Shown piece after piece: positions 48,162-64,000 of a stretch of DNA of 64,000 nucleotides (positions are counted from its first letter, which is position 1; each line of letters begins with the position of its first letter). The notes under the pieces are model-generated. The model ran no database searches. It saw nothing but the letters and a program-made list of their open reading frames with translations, and was not told the origin of the DNA. The position numbers and the translations under genes were made by a program. Origin of the DNA: Acidobacteriota bacterium (GTDB taxonomy: Bacteria > Acidobacteriota > Blastocatellia > Pyrinomonadales > Pyrinomonadaceae); assembly GCA_020199835.1 (NCBI GenBank), contig JAIVJV010000011.1, positions 151,006-215,005 of the forward strand. The letters run 5' to 3'.

Positions 48162-49597
48162 AGCGTGAAAGCTGCCTGTCGCAGCGCGTTCAGCAGAACG
48201 TCGACGTGGCGCTGCTCGGTTAGAAAACTGTTGATATTGACACGCATCGCGCGGCGGCCATGAAGGACGGTTGTTGTGAGCCACGCCTCACCGCTGCGTT
48301 CGATTGTTTGTTGTAGTCGCTGCTGCACGCGATCCTGTTCGATACCGTCGAGACGCGAAACAGAGTCAGGCAGGTAGTGGAAACAACAGACGGCGGTCTC
48401 GACCTGGCCCACGCGCTTGAAACCAGGCATTTGGTCCAGTTGCGACGCAAGGTAGTTTGTGAGCTCGATCTGGCGTTCGACTGCCTGCGCATACCCGCGG
48501 ACGCCCATGAACTTGAATGCCATCCAAAGCTTCAGCGAGTTGAAACGACGCGTGCCCATCTGACCGTAACGAAAGAAATCAAACTCGACGTCCGCGCCGC
48601 CGCGATCCTCGCTCAAATACTCAGGACTCATGTCAAACGAGTCGCGCAGCACGCGCCCGCCGTCGCGCACGAGAGTCGCGCCACATGAAAACGGCACAAA
48701 CATCCACTTATGCGGATCGAACGTGATCGAATCAGCGAGGGCGATGCCGCGCAATTTCTCCTTGTGCTGCGATGAGAAGGCGAGTGAACCGCCGTACGCC
48801 GCATCGATGTGATACCAGCACTGATACTCGCGCGCAATCGCCGCAAGATCCTCGAGCGGATCGATCACGCCCGTTGACGTCGTGCCGGCGACCCCCACGA
48901 TGCAACACGGTATGCGTCCCGCGCCGCGATCGCTCGCGATCTGTTCCGCGAGTGCGTCAACCCGGATATGAAACCGTTCGTCCGTGGGAATCTTGCGCAA
49001 ACTCTCGCGGCCAAGGCCGAGCAGATCGACGCTCTTGTCGATCGAGTAATGACACTGCTCCGAAGCGTAGACAACCAGATCGCCGGCCGCGGATCGCAGA
49101 CCGCGATCTTTGATCGTCGCCACCGCGTTGTCGCGTGCGCATTTCAACGCGATCAAGTTCGCCTCTGACCCGCCACTCGCCAACGTACCAAAACTCCGGG
49201 AACCATACTCGAGCAGATCGCACAACCAGCGAATTACACGCGCTTCGATCATTGCCGACGTCGGGCCATTGCGCCACGCGCCCGCGTTCTGATTCAAGAG
49301 CGAACTCAACGCATCAGCCCAAACGCCGATCGGCAACGGCGTCGGATTAAATTGTCCAAAATATTTCGGACTCGGCACGCCCATCGCGTTCGGCTCGATG
49401 TCTTCGCGAAAACGGCGCAGAATCTCTTCAATGGCCACGCCGTTTTCCGGCAGCGGCTCGTCAAACAGTTTTTCGAGTTCCGCGGGAGTGCTTGGCGGAG
49501 TCACGCGCCGCGAGTCGAGCGCCGCCGCGTAATCATTGATGATTTGCGGCACGAGGCGCGCCAGCAGCTTATGCTGCTCAACAAAATCGTCAGTCAT
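48158..49597 (-). CDS. Group II PLP-dependent decarboxylase (aromatic amino acid type)
   Basis: 479-residue fold-type I decarboxylase. GVPSPKYFGQFNPTPL and NAGAWRNGPTSAMIE near the N-terminus, ASGGSEANLIALKCAR for PLP phosphate, AGTTSTGVIDPL, the WYHIDAAYGGS aspartate, and the PLP lysine in FDPHKWMFVPF (near residue 296). The family (DOPA/tryptophan/glutamate decarboxylases) makes amines; the substrate cannot be named here. ATG 49597 is 27 nt from the divergent rsmG start. Followed by the exported ATP-grasp gene with an ATGA overlap. Confidence 0.92.
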   Translation of the reverse strand: MTDDFVEQHKLLARLVPQIINDYAAALDSRRVTPPSTPAELEKLFDEPLPENGVAIEEILRRFREDIEPNAMGVPSPKYFGQFNPTPLPIGVWADALSSLLNQNAGAWRNGPTSAMIEARVIRWLCDLLEYGSRSFGTLASGGSEANLIALKCARDNAVATIKDRGLRSAAGDLVVYASEQCHYSIDKSVDLLGLGRESLRKIPTDERFHIRVDALAEQIASDRGAGRIPCCIVGVAGTTSTGVIDPLEDLAAIAREYQCWYHIDAAYGGSLAFSSQHKEKLRGIALADSITFDPHKWMFVPFSCGATLVRDGGRVLRDSFDMSPEYLSEDRGGADVEFDFFRYGQMGTRRFNSLKLWMAFKFMGVRGYAQAVERQIELTNYLASQLDQMPGFKRVGQVETAVCCFHYLPDSVSRLDGIEQDRVQQRLQQTIERSGEAWLTTTVLHGRRAMRVNINSFLTEQRHVDVLLNALRQAAFTL

Positions 49598-49624
49598 GGT
49601 CTATGCTTCTGTATCAGTTTGATC

Positions 49625-50215
49625 ATGCAGGCCGAACTACAACGCTTCGAGAAAACTTTACTGTCGAACACGCACGCGTTCGAGGTCGAGCTGACGCCGG
49701 ACGACGTGGAGCGGCTGCGAACGTACTACAGTTTACTCACTCGCTGGAACGATCGTCTCCATCTCGTGGCGCCGTGTTCGCCGGAGGAGTTTGCGACGCG
49801 GCACGTGCTCGAATCGCTCGTGCTGTTAAAACACCTGCCTCACGGAGCAAAGATAGCAGACATCGGCTCCGGCGCGGGGCTGCCGCTCGTGCCGTGTTTG
49901 ATTGTGCGGCCGGATTTGGAAGTGACGCTTATCGAGGCGTCGCGGAAGAAAGCGGTGTTTTTGCGCGAGGCGATCAGTGCCGTTGGCCGAACGGCGACGA
50001 TTATCGCGCGGCGGTTTGAGGACATTGAAGCGCCGCAGGTGGAGTTTGTAACTTCTCGAGCGCTGGATCAGTTTATCCGTAAAATCCCTGTTCTCCTTAA
50101 GTGGGCACCCAAAGGCTCTACGCTGCTTCTGTTTGGTGGGGAGCAGTTGCTTAACGCAGAACGCTTCCTGATTCCAGGGTCTGAGAAACGATACTTGTTT
50201 CTTACACGGATTTAA
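49625..50215 (+). CDS. rsmG: 16S rRNA (guanine-527-N7) methyltransferase
   Basis: 196-residue SAM methyltransferase modifying G527 of 16S rRNA. LRTYYSLLTRWNDRLHLVAP at the N-terminus, SAM motif IADIGSGAGLPLVPCLIVRPDL (about residues 75-96), LIEASRKKAVFLREAI, and FVTSRALDQF are conserved. ATG 49625 starts the conserved part; a longer frame to 49352 is antisense to the decarboxylase. No parA/parB or gidA gene is nearby. Ends with a 4-nt overlap with the convergent ligase gene. Confidence 0.93.
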   Translation: MQAELQRFEKTLLSNTHAFEVELTPDDVERLRTYYSLLTRWNDRLHLVAPCSPEEFATRHVLESLVLLKHLPHGAKIADIGSGAGLPLVPCLIVRPDLEVTLIEASRKKAVFLREAISAVGRTATIIARRFEDIEAPQVEFVTSRALDQFIRKIPVLLKWAPKGSTLLLFGGEQLLNAERFLIPGSEKRYLFLTRI

Positions 50216-51198
50216 GCAGGGGTTTCGCGGATGACTTCCGTGGGGCTCTTGTCCTCGCGTAACCCCTGAAACGACGGATGGCGAATCACACCTTCGTTCG
50301 TCCACTCCGCAAACGCGACTTCCCCCACAAACTTTGGTTCGGCCCAAACAGCCCGCCGCAAACCCGGATCTTTCGGGATCACCTCGAACGGCCGCGTCGG
50401 CCGCGCGACTCTGTCGAGCATCTTTTTGAACTCGACTCGCTGCTTGGTGCTGAACCCCGTGCCCGCTCGACCGGCATAAATCAGTTTGCCCTTGTCGTAC
50501 ACACCCAGGATCAGCGAACTAAACGGAATACCTTTCTCAGACGGCGTGTAACCCGCGATCACAAACTCCTGCCGCCGCAGGCACTTTATTTTCATCCAAT
50601 TCCGGCTGCGCGTGGATTCGTAAGCCGAGTCGGCGAGCTTCGAAACAATCCCCTCGATGCCGTAGTCACACGCCTGTTTCAAAAACTTCGGCCCGTTGCC
50701 CTCGACGTGATCGCTGTAGCGCAACATGCGATTGCCGCTGACCGTATCCATCAGTTCCGCCAGCACTTGCTTGCGGTCAACGAGCGGCACCCGCACGATG
50801 CTGTAGCCGTTGATGTACATGAGATCGAAAACCTGTAGCACTAAATTCCGGCCGGCGGTTTTCTTGATCGACTGTTGCAGCATTTGAAAACTGCTGCGGC
50901 CCGACGCGTCGACCGCCACGACCTCCGCGTCCAGAATCGCACTCTGCACGCGCAGAGTCTGTAAAGCTTTAACAACATCCGGAAACTTGTCCGTCCAGTC
51001 TTTCTGGTTTCTGGTCCATAACCGAACATGCCCGCGTTCTAAAAAACATAACAACCGATAACCGTCGAATTTCAACTCGTGCAGCCACTCTTTGCCCTTG
51101 GGTGCTTCGCGCACGAGAGTGGCGAGTTGTGGTGAAACAAACTCGGGCATCGCAGTCTTGCGCGCGCCCGAAAGATTCTTGATTTGTTTTAGGTTCAT
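50212..51198 (-). CDS. ATP-dependent DNA ligase (LigD ligase-domain type)
   Basis: 328-residue nucleotidyltransferase-type ligase. Catalytic lysine 43 in ELKFDGYRLL (motif I); DAEVVAVD (motif III), EGIVSKLADSAYESTRSRNWMKIKC (motifs IV-V), then the OB-fold with EFVIAGYTPSEKGIPFSSLILGVY and ending FVGEVAFAEWTNEGVIRHPSF. Stand-alone ligase domain without polymerase/nuclease parts of LigD and without a Ku gene here. Suggested role in end joining or gap repair. ATG 51198 begins the conserved region; an extension to 51264 is possible. Confidence 0.9.
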   Translation of the reverse strand: MNLKQIKNLSGARKTAMPEFVSPQLATLVREAPKGKEWLHELKFDGYRLLCFLERGHVRLWTRNQKDWTDKFPDVVKALQTLRVQSAILDAEVVAVDASGRSSFQMLQQSIKKTAGRNLVLQVFDLMYINGYSIVRVPLVDRKQVLAELMDTVSGNRMLRYSDHVEGNGPKFLKQACDYGIEGIVSKLADSAYESTRSRNWMKIKCLRRQEFVIAGYTPSEKGIPFSSLILGVYDKGKLIYAGRAGTGFSTKQRVEFKKMLDRVARPTRPFEVIPKDPGLRRAVWAEPKFVGEVAFAEWTNEGVIRHPSFQGLREDKSPTEVIRETPA

Positions 51199-51241
51199 TG
51201 GGATTGTGTGGGCGGCACTCAGGTTGCTGGCAAATACACAC

Positions 51242-51478
51242 GTGTTCGCAACGAAACTCGTCAACCAGATTTATCACCTTGTGACGCCGGGCGGCAATCA
51301 CACTTTGTGCGGCCTGCGGGTTAGCCGCCTGCCGATTGGGGCGAAACTCCCCGGCAATTTACAACTGATAGAGACGGTGCCACCGAGCAAGACAATCTGC
51401 AAGCACTGCGAACGAATAGAAAATCAAACCGAACACAAAAAACCAGGGCCGCCGCAAAGGGCGACCCTGGGTCCGTAG
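51242..51478 (+). CDS. Small Cys-containing protein, candidate zinc-binding
   Basis: 78 residues if the GTG at 51242 is used; only an ATG at 51092, well inside the ligase gene, precedes it in frame, so the start is uncertain. The conserved-looking part is NQIYHLVTPGGNHTLCGLRV, then TICKHCERIENQ with a CxxC pair and the earlier TLCG cysteine, a pattern of small zinc-binding proteins of unknown function. The end overlaps the rpoC terminator. Coding status is moderately uncertain. Confidence 0.45.
   Translation: MFATKLVNQIYHLVTPGGNHTLCGLRVSRLPIGAKLPGNLQLIETVPPSKTICKHCERIENQTEHKKPGPPQRATLGP
51437..51470 (-). terminator. Intrinsic terminator of the rpoBC operon
   Basis: Minus-strand reading: CCAGGGTCGCC (51470-51460), CTTTGC loop, GGCGGCCCTGG (51453-51443), then TTTTTT (51442-51437). 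27-60 nt after the rpoC stop at 51497. Confidence 0.9.
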
Positions 51479-51496
51479 GTACTAAAAGCGGCAGGC

Positions 51497-55729
<4,233 letters not shown>

Positions 55730-55752
55730 TTTGATTTCTCCGTTTGATTCAG

Positions 55753-55804
55753 CCACGGACTCACACGGATTAACACTGATCCGTGTTGTCCGTGTCATCC
55801 GTGG
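55753..55804. repeat. Nested inverted repeat between rpoB and rpoC
   Basis: ACACGGAT (55763-55770) and ATCCGTGT (55779-55786) are perfect complements, nested in CCACGG (55753-55758) and CCGTGG (55799-55804), with further CCGTGT copies between. The CCGTG-family repeat type is familiar from noncoding DNA of several phyla. It fills most of the 86-nt rpoB-rpoC gap and would read through as a hairpin without a T-run. Confidence 0.65.
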
Positions 55805-55815
55805 CAAAGAATACG

Positions 55816-60282
<4,467 letters not shown>

Positions 60283-60342
60283 GTGAGATTCCTTATGAAT
60301 AGCCAAATTCCGTTTGCCAAAACCCCTGGAGACGCCAAAACT

Positions 60343-60371
60343 GCGGTCAGAGCGCACAATGCCCTGACCGC
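60343..60371 (-). terminator. Attenuator-like hairpin between rplL and rpoB
   Basis: GCGGTCAGGGC (60371-60361) pairs with GCTCTGACCGC (60353-60343) across 7 nt, one G-T pair, then AGTTTTGG. Its position matches the partial terminator between rplL and rpoB known in E. coli, where it sets polymerase subunit levels below ribosomal protein levels. Confidence 0.65.
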
Positions 60372-60441
60372 TTGTTTTGCAAAAGCGGCTTAACTTCCGT
60401 CAAATTTTTTGGGAGTAACGCCAGCGCCTCAATACTCCCTT

Positions 60442-60470
60442 AACTTAGCCACTAACAGTTCCTGTGTCAA
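60442..60470 (-). promoter_or_regulatory. Probable internal promoter for rpoBC
   Basis: TTGACA (60470-60465) and TAAGTT (60447-60442), spacing 17 nt, in the rplL-rpoB gap. Consensus -35 with a weaker -10. Confidence 0.55.
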
Positions 60471-60501
60471 GCCGAACCACAGTATCCGCCGATAGCCGTG
60501 T

Positions 60502-60891
60502 TTACTTAACTTCCACGGTTGCGCCTGCGTCGCTTAACTTTTGCTTGATCGTCTCAGCTTCTTCCTTCGAGACGCCTTCCTTCACAGCCTTCGGAGCGGC
60601 CTCGACAAGATCCTTCGCTTCCTTCAAACCGAGCGCCGTCACCTCACGCACGACCTTGATCACGTTGATCTTGTTGCCACCGATAGCCTGCAGAACGACG
60701 TCAAATTCCGTCTTCTCTTCCGCCGCCGCTGCCGCTTCACCACCGCCGCCCGCAGCTGCCGGAGCCGCGGCCGCTGTCGCCGCCGCTGCTGAAACGCCAA
60801 AGGTCTCCTCCAGCTCTTTCACGAGCTGCGAGGCTTCCAGAAGCGTCATCCCCTTCAGAAACTCAATTACGTCTTCGCGTGTTGCTGCCAT
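60502..60891 (-). CDS. rplL: Ribosomal protein bL12 (L7/L12)
   Basis: 129-residue stalk protein. N-terminal dimerisation helix region [28 protein letters not shown], Ala/Gly-rich hinge, then the globular C-domain [41 protein letters not shown] 60891 is preferred over 60915, following AAAGG. Shares operon with rplJ 29 nt upstream. Confidence 0.97.
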   Translation of the reverse strand: MAATREDVIEFLKGMTLLEASQLVKELEETFGVSAAAATAAAAPAAAGGGGEAAAAAEEKTEFDVVLQAIGGNKINVIKVVREVTALGLKEAKDLVEAAPKAVKEGVSKEEAETIKQKLSDAGATVEVK

Positions 60892-60920
60892 GATTACCTT
60901 TCTATCCTTCCTCAAAAATC

Positions 60921-61445
60921 CTAAGCGGTCTTCTGCTCGCCGATCTGTTTGACAACGACTGCCAGGTTACGCGGCACGGCGGAAATTACCGTCACCAGAC
61001 GCTGCGCCTGACAGTTGATTAAAAACAATATCTTCGAAATCAACTCTTCTCGCGAAGGCAAACTGGCGATGGCTTCTACATCCTTCAGCTCCACCACCTT
61101 GCCTTCGACAATACCAACCTTGAAAGTAAAAGTGTCCGGGTTCGCTTTCGAAAACTTCGAAATCGCCTTGGAGAGACCTACCGGGTCGCCATTACTCAGC
61201 GCCACTGCTGTGACGCCCTTGAAATGTTCCGCTGCCTGCTCGAGCTCCGTGCCCTGCGAGGCAATCCGCGCCAGCGTGTTCTTCACCACCTCGTACGAAA
61301 CACCGGCTTCACGCAATTGGTTGCGGAGCTCCTGGTCTTTCGCCACCGACATTTTCTGAAAGCCAACCAGCATCGCGGCCTTGGCGTTCTTGAACTGCTC
61401 GGCGAGAGCGTCGAGATCTTTCTGTTTCTGTTCTCTGGTCTTCAT
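60921..61445 (-). CDS. rplJ: Ribosomal protein uL10
   Basis: 174-residue stalk base protein. [37 protein letters not shown] is the RNA-binding N-domain; [12 protein letters not shown] and [12 protein letters not shown] follow. The C-terminal helix binds bL12 dimers. Only 32 nt separate it from rplA, too short for the classical L10 mRNA leader. Confidence 0.96.
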   Translation of the reverse strand: MKTREQKQKDLDALAEQFKNAKAAMLVGFQKMSVAKDQELRNQLREAGVSYEVVKNTLARIASQGTELEQAAEHFKGVTAVALSNGDPVGLSKAISKFSKANPDTFTFKVGIVEGKVVELKDVEAIASLPSREELISKILFLINCQAQRLVTVISAVPRNLAVVVKQIGEQKTA

Positions 61446-61477
61446 ATGGTTTCAGTTCCTCCCGAGCCTTGCCTCAA

Positions 61478-62173
61478 TCACTTGGCAAACGCCGTCTCAT
61501 CCAGCAGCACGCCGGGACTCATCGTCGCAGCAAGATTAACTTTCTTGACGTACTTGCCCTTCGCCGTTGCTGGCTTAGCTTTCACCACGGCATCGAGCAA
61601 TGCTTTCGCGTTCTCGCGCAGCTTGTCGGACTCAAACGATACCTTGCCGACGCCGACGTGAATAACCCCTGTCTTGTCTACGCGATATTCGACCTTACCG
61701 GCTTTCGTTTCTCTGATCGCGTTCGCGACGTCAAAAGTAACGGTACCGGTCTTCGGGTTTGGCATCAGTCCGCGCGGGCCGAGCACCTTTCCGAGCGCGC
61801 CGACGAGCCGCATCATGTCGGGCGTGGCGATGACGGCGTCAAAATCCGTCCACCCGCCTTTGATCCTGGTGACCATATCTTCGCCGCCGACAAAATCAGC
61901 TCCGGACTCTTCGGCCTCGCGCAGCTTGTCGCCTTGCGCGATGACGAGCACCGTCTTCGACTTGCCGATGCCGTGCGGCAACACGAGCGTGCCGCGTACG
62001 AGCTGATCCGCTTTGCGCGGATCGACGCCGAGCCACACGGTCAATTCAACTGTTTCATCAAACTTGGCGAAGGCGATCTCTTTGACTTTATCGATGCCCG
62101 ATTGGAGGTCGTATTTGCGTCCCTCTTCGATTTTCTCCAGAGCGGCGCGGAACTTCTTTCCGTGTTTCTTCAT
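61478..62173 (-). CDS. rplA: Ribosomal protein uL1
   Basis: 231-residue two-domain L1-stalk protein, also a translational repressor of its own operon in several bacteria. [59 protein letters not shown] and the final MSPGVLLDE region are typical. 55 nt lie between it and rplK, with nothing recognised as an L1-binding site. Confidence 0.97.
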   Translation of the reverse strand: MKKHGKKFRAALEKIEEGRKYDLQSGIDKVKEIAFAKFDETVELTVWLGVDPRKADQLVRGTLVLPHGIGKSKTVLVIAQGDKLREAEESGADFVGGEDMVTRIKGGWTDFDAVIATPDMMRLVGALGKVLGPRGLMPNPKTGTVTFDVANAIRETKAGKVEYRVDKTGVIHVGVGKVSFESDKLRENAKALLDAVVKAKPATAKGKYVKKVNLAATMSPGVLLDETAFAK

Positions 62174-62228
62174 TTACTAACTCCGAGGTGCAAGCGGGAT
62201 CCGAAATCCCTCCCTCTTAATTTCCTGG

Positions 62229-62654
62229 CTACTCGACGGTAAGGCCCATTTGCCTCGCCGTGCCCTCAATAGTCCTGATGGCGGACTCAAGACTCGTGGT
62301 GTTCAAGTCAGGAAGTTTGGTCTTCGCGATCTCTTCGACCTTCGCGCGCGAGATCGTGCCGACTTTCTCGCGATTCGGCTTGCCGGATCCAGCTGAGATG
62401 CCGGCCGCTTTCTTCAGCAGGTCGGCTGCGGGCGGAGTCTTGGTTTCGAACGTGAATGAGCGATCCGCAAAAACCGTGATCACGACCGGTATTTTCAGAT
62501 CGGGATCCATCTGCGCGGTCTTGGCGTTGAACGCCTTGCAAAACTCCATGATGTTCACGCCGTGCTGACCCAACGCTGGTCCGATTGGCGGCGCCGGGTT
62601 CGCTTTACCCGCGGGAACCTGCAATTTGATATAACCGGTTATCTTCTTCGCCAT
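62229..62654 (-). CDS. rplK: Ribosomal protein uL11
   Basis: 141-residue protein of the GTPase-associated centre. [21 protein letters not shown] opens it, [21 protein letters not shown], the [20 protein letters not shown] helix and the C-terminal [11 protein letters not shown] are conserved. Start is 2 nt after the nusG stop. Confidence 0.97.
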   Translation of the reverse strand: MAKKITGYIKLQVPAGKANPAPPIGPALGQHGVNIMEFCKAFNAKTAQMDPDLKIPVVITVFADRSFTFETKTPPAADLLKKAAGISAGSGKPNREKVGTISRAKVEEIAKTKLPDLNTTSLESAIRTIEGTARQMGLTVE

Positions 62655-62656
62655 CT

Positions 62657-63217
62657 TTATTCTTCTTCCGCAAACGTTACTTTCTCAACATCGAGGAAAT
62701 TCAGTTCCACCGGCGTCGAACGGCCGAAGATCGTCACAGTCACCTTCAACGTCGACTTATCTTCATTTACCTCTTCAACCTTGCCGGTAAAACTCTGGAA
62801 CGGCCCCGACTTGATGCGTACAGTCTCGCCGGCCGCATAAGAAAACTTCGGCTTTGGCTTCTCCGCGGCCTCTGCCTGCTGGTTGACGATCTGATCGACT
62901 TCCTGCGGCGTCAACGGCGTCGGGTTATGACCGCCGACGAAACCCGTCACCTTGGGCGTCGACTTGATCATGTGAAACACGTTATCGGGAATGTGGCCGC
63001 GGTCGTCGCAATCGATCTGCACGAGGACGTAACCCGGGTAGAACATGCGCGAAGACTCGATACGCTTGTTGCCGCGCATCTCGACGACGGTTTCCGTCGG
63101 CACCAGCACTTCCGTGATCTCGTTTTCCAGATCGGTGTCCCGGATACGCGCCTTCAAACTATCGCGCACCTTTTTCTCATGTCCCGAGTACGTATGGAGA
63201 ATGAACCACTGCAACAT
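62657..63217 (-). CDS. nusG: Transcription elongation factor NusG
   Basis: 186-residue two-domain factor. The NGN domain opens with [18 protein letters not shown] and carries [10 protein letters not shown]; the KOW domain starts near [30 protein letters not shown]. It tethers RNA polymerase to Rho or ribosomes. 15 nt separate its start from the stop of secE. Confidence 0.97.
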   Translation of the reverse strand: MLQWFILHTYSGHEKKVRDSLKARIRDTDLENEITEVLVPTETVVEMRGNKRIESSRMFYPGYVLVQIDCDDRGHIPDNVFHMIKSTPKVTGFVGGHNPTPLTPQEVDQIVNQQAEAAEKPKPKFSYAAGETVRIKSGPFQSFTGKVEEVNEDKSTLKVTVTIFGRSTPVELNFLDVEKVTFAEEE

Positions 63218-63232
63218 TGAAAACTCTTTTCC

Positions 63233-63559
63233 TCAGGCGAGGCCTAAAAACCCTGCGATCTTCAGAAGCAGCCATTCCACCCCGACAATCAGTTTCGAGA
63301 ACGCTTGATCCACGACGAAAAGGTAAATGGCGAAGAAAATCACTGCAATGACGGTGATGATCGTCGTGCTCTGCACGTGACTCGCGGTCGGCCACGAAAC
63401 ACGTTTCATCTCAGCGCGCACGTCGTGCAAATACTGGCCCATGCGACCAAAGACAGATTGCCCGTGCTCGCGTCGCGCCGCTTTACCTTCGGGCCCTTCA
63501 CCAAAGCGCGCCGTGCGGGGCGGCACCAGGCGGGCATCTGGATTGTCTGTTTCAGCCAT
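63233..63559 (-). CDS. secE: Preprotein translocase subunit SecE
   Basis: 108-residue protein with one membrane helix (TIITVIAVIFFAIYLFVVD, about residues 64-82) preceded by the conserved RAEMKRVSWPTASHVQ. Acidic-proline-rich N-terminal extension (about 40 residues). Start ATG 63559 is preferred over 63604. Follows tRNA-Trp and is upstream of nusG. Confidence 0.92.
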   Translation of the reverse strand: MAETDNPDARLVPPRTARFGEGPEGKAARREHGQSVFGRMGQYLHDVRAEMKRVSWPTASHVQSTTIITVIAVIFFAIYLFVVDQAFSKLIVGVEWLLLKIAGFLGLA

Positions 63560-63604
63560 AATTCTTTGAAACTCTTTCGCCGCTGACGACGCCGTCGTCT
63601 TCAA

Positions 63605-63680
63605 TGGCAGGGGTACCAGGATTCGAACCCGGACTTTCGGTTTTGGAGACCGACGTGCTAACCGTTGACACTATACCCCT
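63605..63680 (-). tRNA. tRNA-Trp (CCA)
   Basis: 76-nt cloverleaf: acceptor AGGGGTA/TACCCCT, anticodon stem TCGGT/ACCGA with loop CTCCAAA giving anticodon CCA, T-loop TTCGAAT, discriminator G, and an encoded CCA end. Lies between rpmG and secE, a common arrangement. Confidence 0.97.
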
Positions 63681-63700
63681 TCGTCGTGAAGACGCAGGGA

Positions 63701-63853
63701 TCACTTTGTTTCCTTGTGACCAGTGTGCTTGCGGCAACGACGGCAGAATTTGCTGAACTCCAACCGGTCAGGCGTTGTCTTCTTGTTCTTGGTCGTAACG
63801 TAGTTGCGACTCTTACAGTCGGTACACTGAAGCACAATATTGTCGCGTGGCAT
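63701..63853 (-). CDS. rpmG: Ribosomal protein bL33
   Basis: 50-residue protein, too short for usual gene listing. [17 protein letters not shown], then the [12 protein letters not shown] end with the second Cys pair; the four cysteines form a zinc site. 11 nt after tuf and 20 nt before tRNA-Trp. Confidence 0.95.
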   Translation of the reverse strand: MPRDNIVLQCTDCKSRNYVTTKNKKTTPDRLEFSKFCRRCRKHTGHKETK

Positions 63854-63864
63854 CTCTTTGAGTC

Positions 63865-64000
63865 CTATTCAATAACGTCCGAAACGGTGCCGGCTCCGAC
63901 CGTGCGGCCGCCTTCACGAATGGCGAAGCGCAACCCCTTCTCCATGGCGATGGGCGCAATCAGCTCGATCGACATCTGCACGTTGTCGCCCGGCATCACC
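63865..64000 (-). CDS. tuf: Elongation factor Tu (partial, C-terminus only)
   Basis: Last 44 codons of EF-Tu: [20 protein letters not shown], then [23 protein letters not shown] before the TAG at 63865. Domain 3 end; the rest lies outside the window. Start of the rpmG-tRNA-secE-nusG-rplKAJL-rpoBC run. Confidence 0.97.
   Translation of the reverse strand, partial: VMPGDNVQMSIELIAPIAMEKGLRFAIREGGRTVGAGTVSDVIE

Noticed and set aside
61446..61477. L10 autoregulatory mRNA leader between rplA and rplJ
   Set aside because: Only 32 nt are available and no kink-turn-like structure is seen.

Overview
The window is a dense, mostly housekeeping stretch of a bacterial chromosome of moderately high GC. 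Gene content and order (tuf-rpmG-tRNA-Trp-secE-nusG-rplK-rplA-rplJ-rplL-rpoB-rpoC, a PEP-CTERM protein, a his operon using HisZ plus short HisG, a split trp set, a paoABC-type molybdo-flavoenzyme) suggest an Acidobacteriota-like Gram-negative, perhaps of the Blastocatellia type. That placement is inference from memory of such genomes; no marker comparison was run.

Layout. 1-3.0 kb: minus-strand paoABC-like molybdenum hydroxylase (catalytic subunit cut by the window edge). 3.2-5.6 kb: a secreted unknown, a DinB-like protein and SixA. 5.6-8.0 kb: a plus-strand cassette of two tandem thymidylate-kinase-like P-loop proteins and a Ppx/GppA phosphatase, divergent from sixA across a perfect TGTGA-N6-TCACA site. 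8.0-12.9 kb (minus): MogA, a CoA-binding protein, carB with a palindromic repeat in its 3' end, and a DnaC/IstB-like ATPase. 13.0-16.5 kb (plus): a receiver-like protein, a MACPF (perforin-fold) protein and a GT4 glycosyltransferase. 16.5-24.3 kb (minus): a cytochrome-like remnant, a thioredoxin-reductase-like flavoprotein, a ferritin-like protein with KatE, a serine hydrolase, a PEP-CTERM protein and an EEP-fold phosphoesterase. 24.3-25.5 kb: a nearly gene-free stretch with tRNA-Phe, a degenerate copy of its 3' end, and a candidate small RNA with its own promoter and terminator. 25.5-27.9 kb: amidohydrolase and recA.

28.2-46.2 kb is one continuous minus-strand run: a His-rich leader peptide and attenuator, then hisZ-G-D-C-B-H-F-IE-N-A, an SDR reductase, trpE, a cyclophilin, an ankyrin lipoprotein, trpG-D-C-F, a GGDEF protein, trpB and trpA. 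Most junctions overlap by 1-23 nt, so I read it as a his-trp superoperon. Every enzyme step of histidine synthesis from ATP and PRPP is present (HisN as the phosphatase), as are all steps from chorismate to tryptophan.

46.3-51.5 kb: a secreted PEP-synthase-like ATP-grasp protein coupled to a PLP decarboxylase, then rsmG, a LigD-type DNA ligase domain protein and a small Cys-rich protein. 51.5-64 kb: the rpoC-rpoB-ribosomal protein-nusG-secE-rpmG-tuf cluster, ended by a strong intrinsic terminator after rpoC. RpoB has an eight-cysteine insertion near its N-terminus that looks like two zinc ribbons.

No CRISPR array, insertion sequence, transposase or rRNA was seen.
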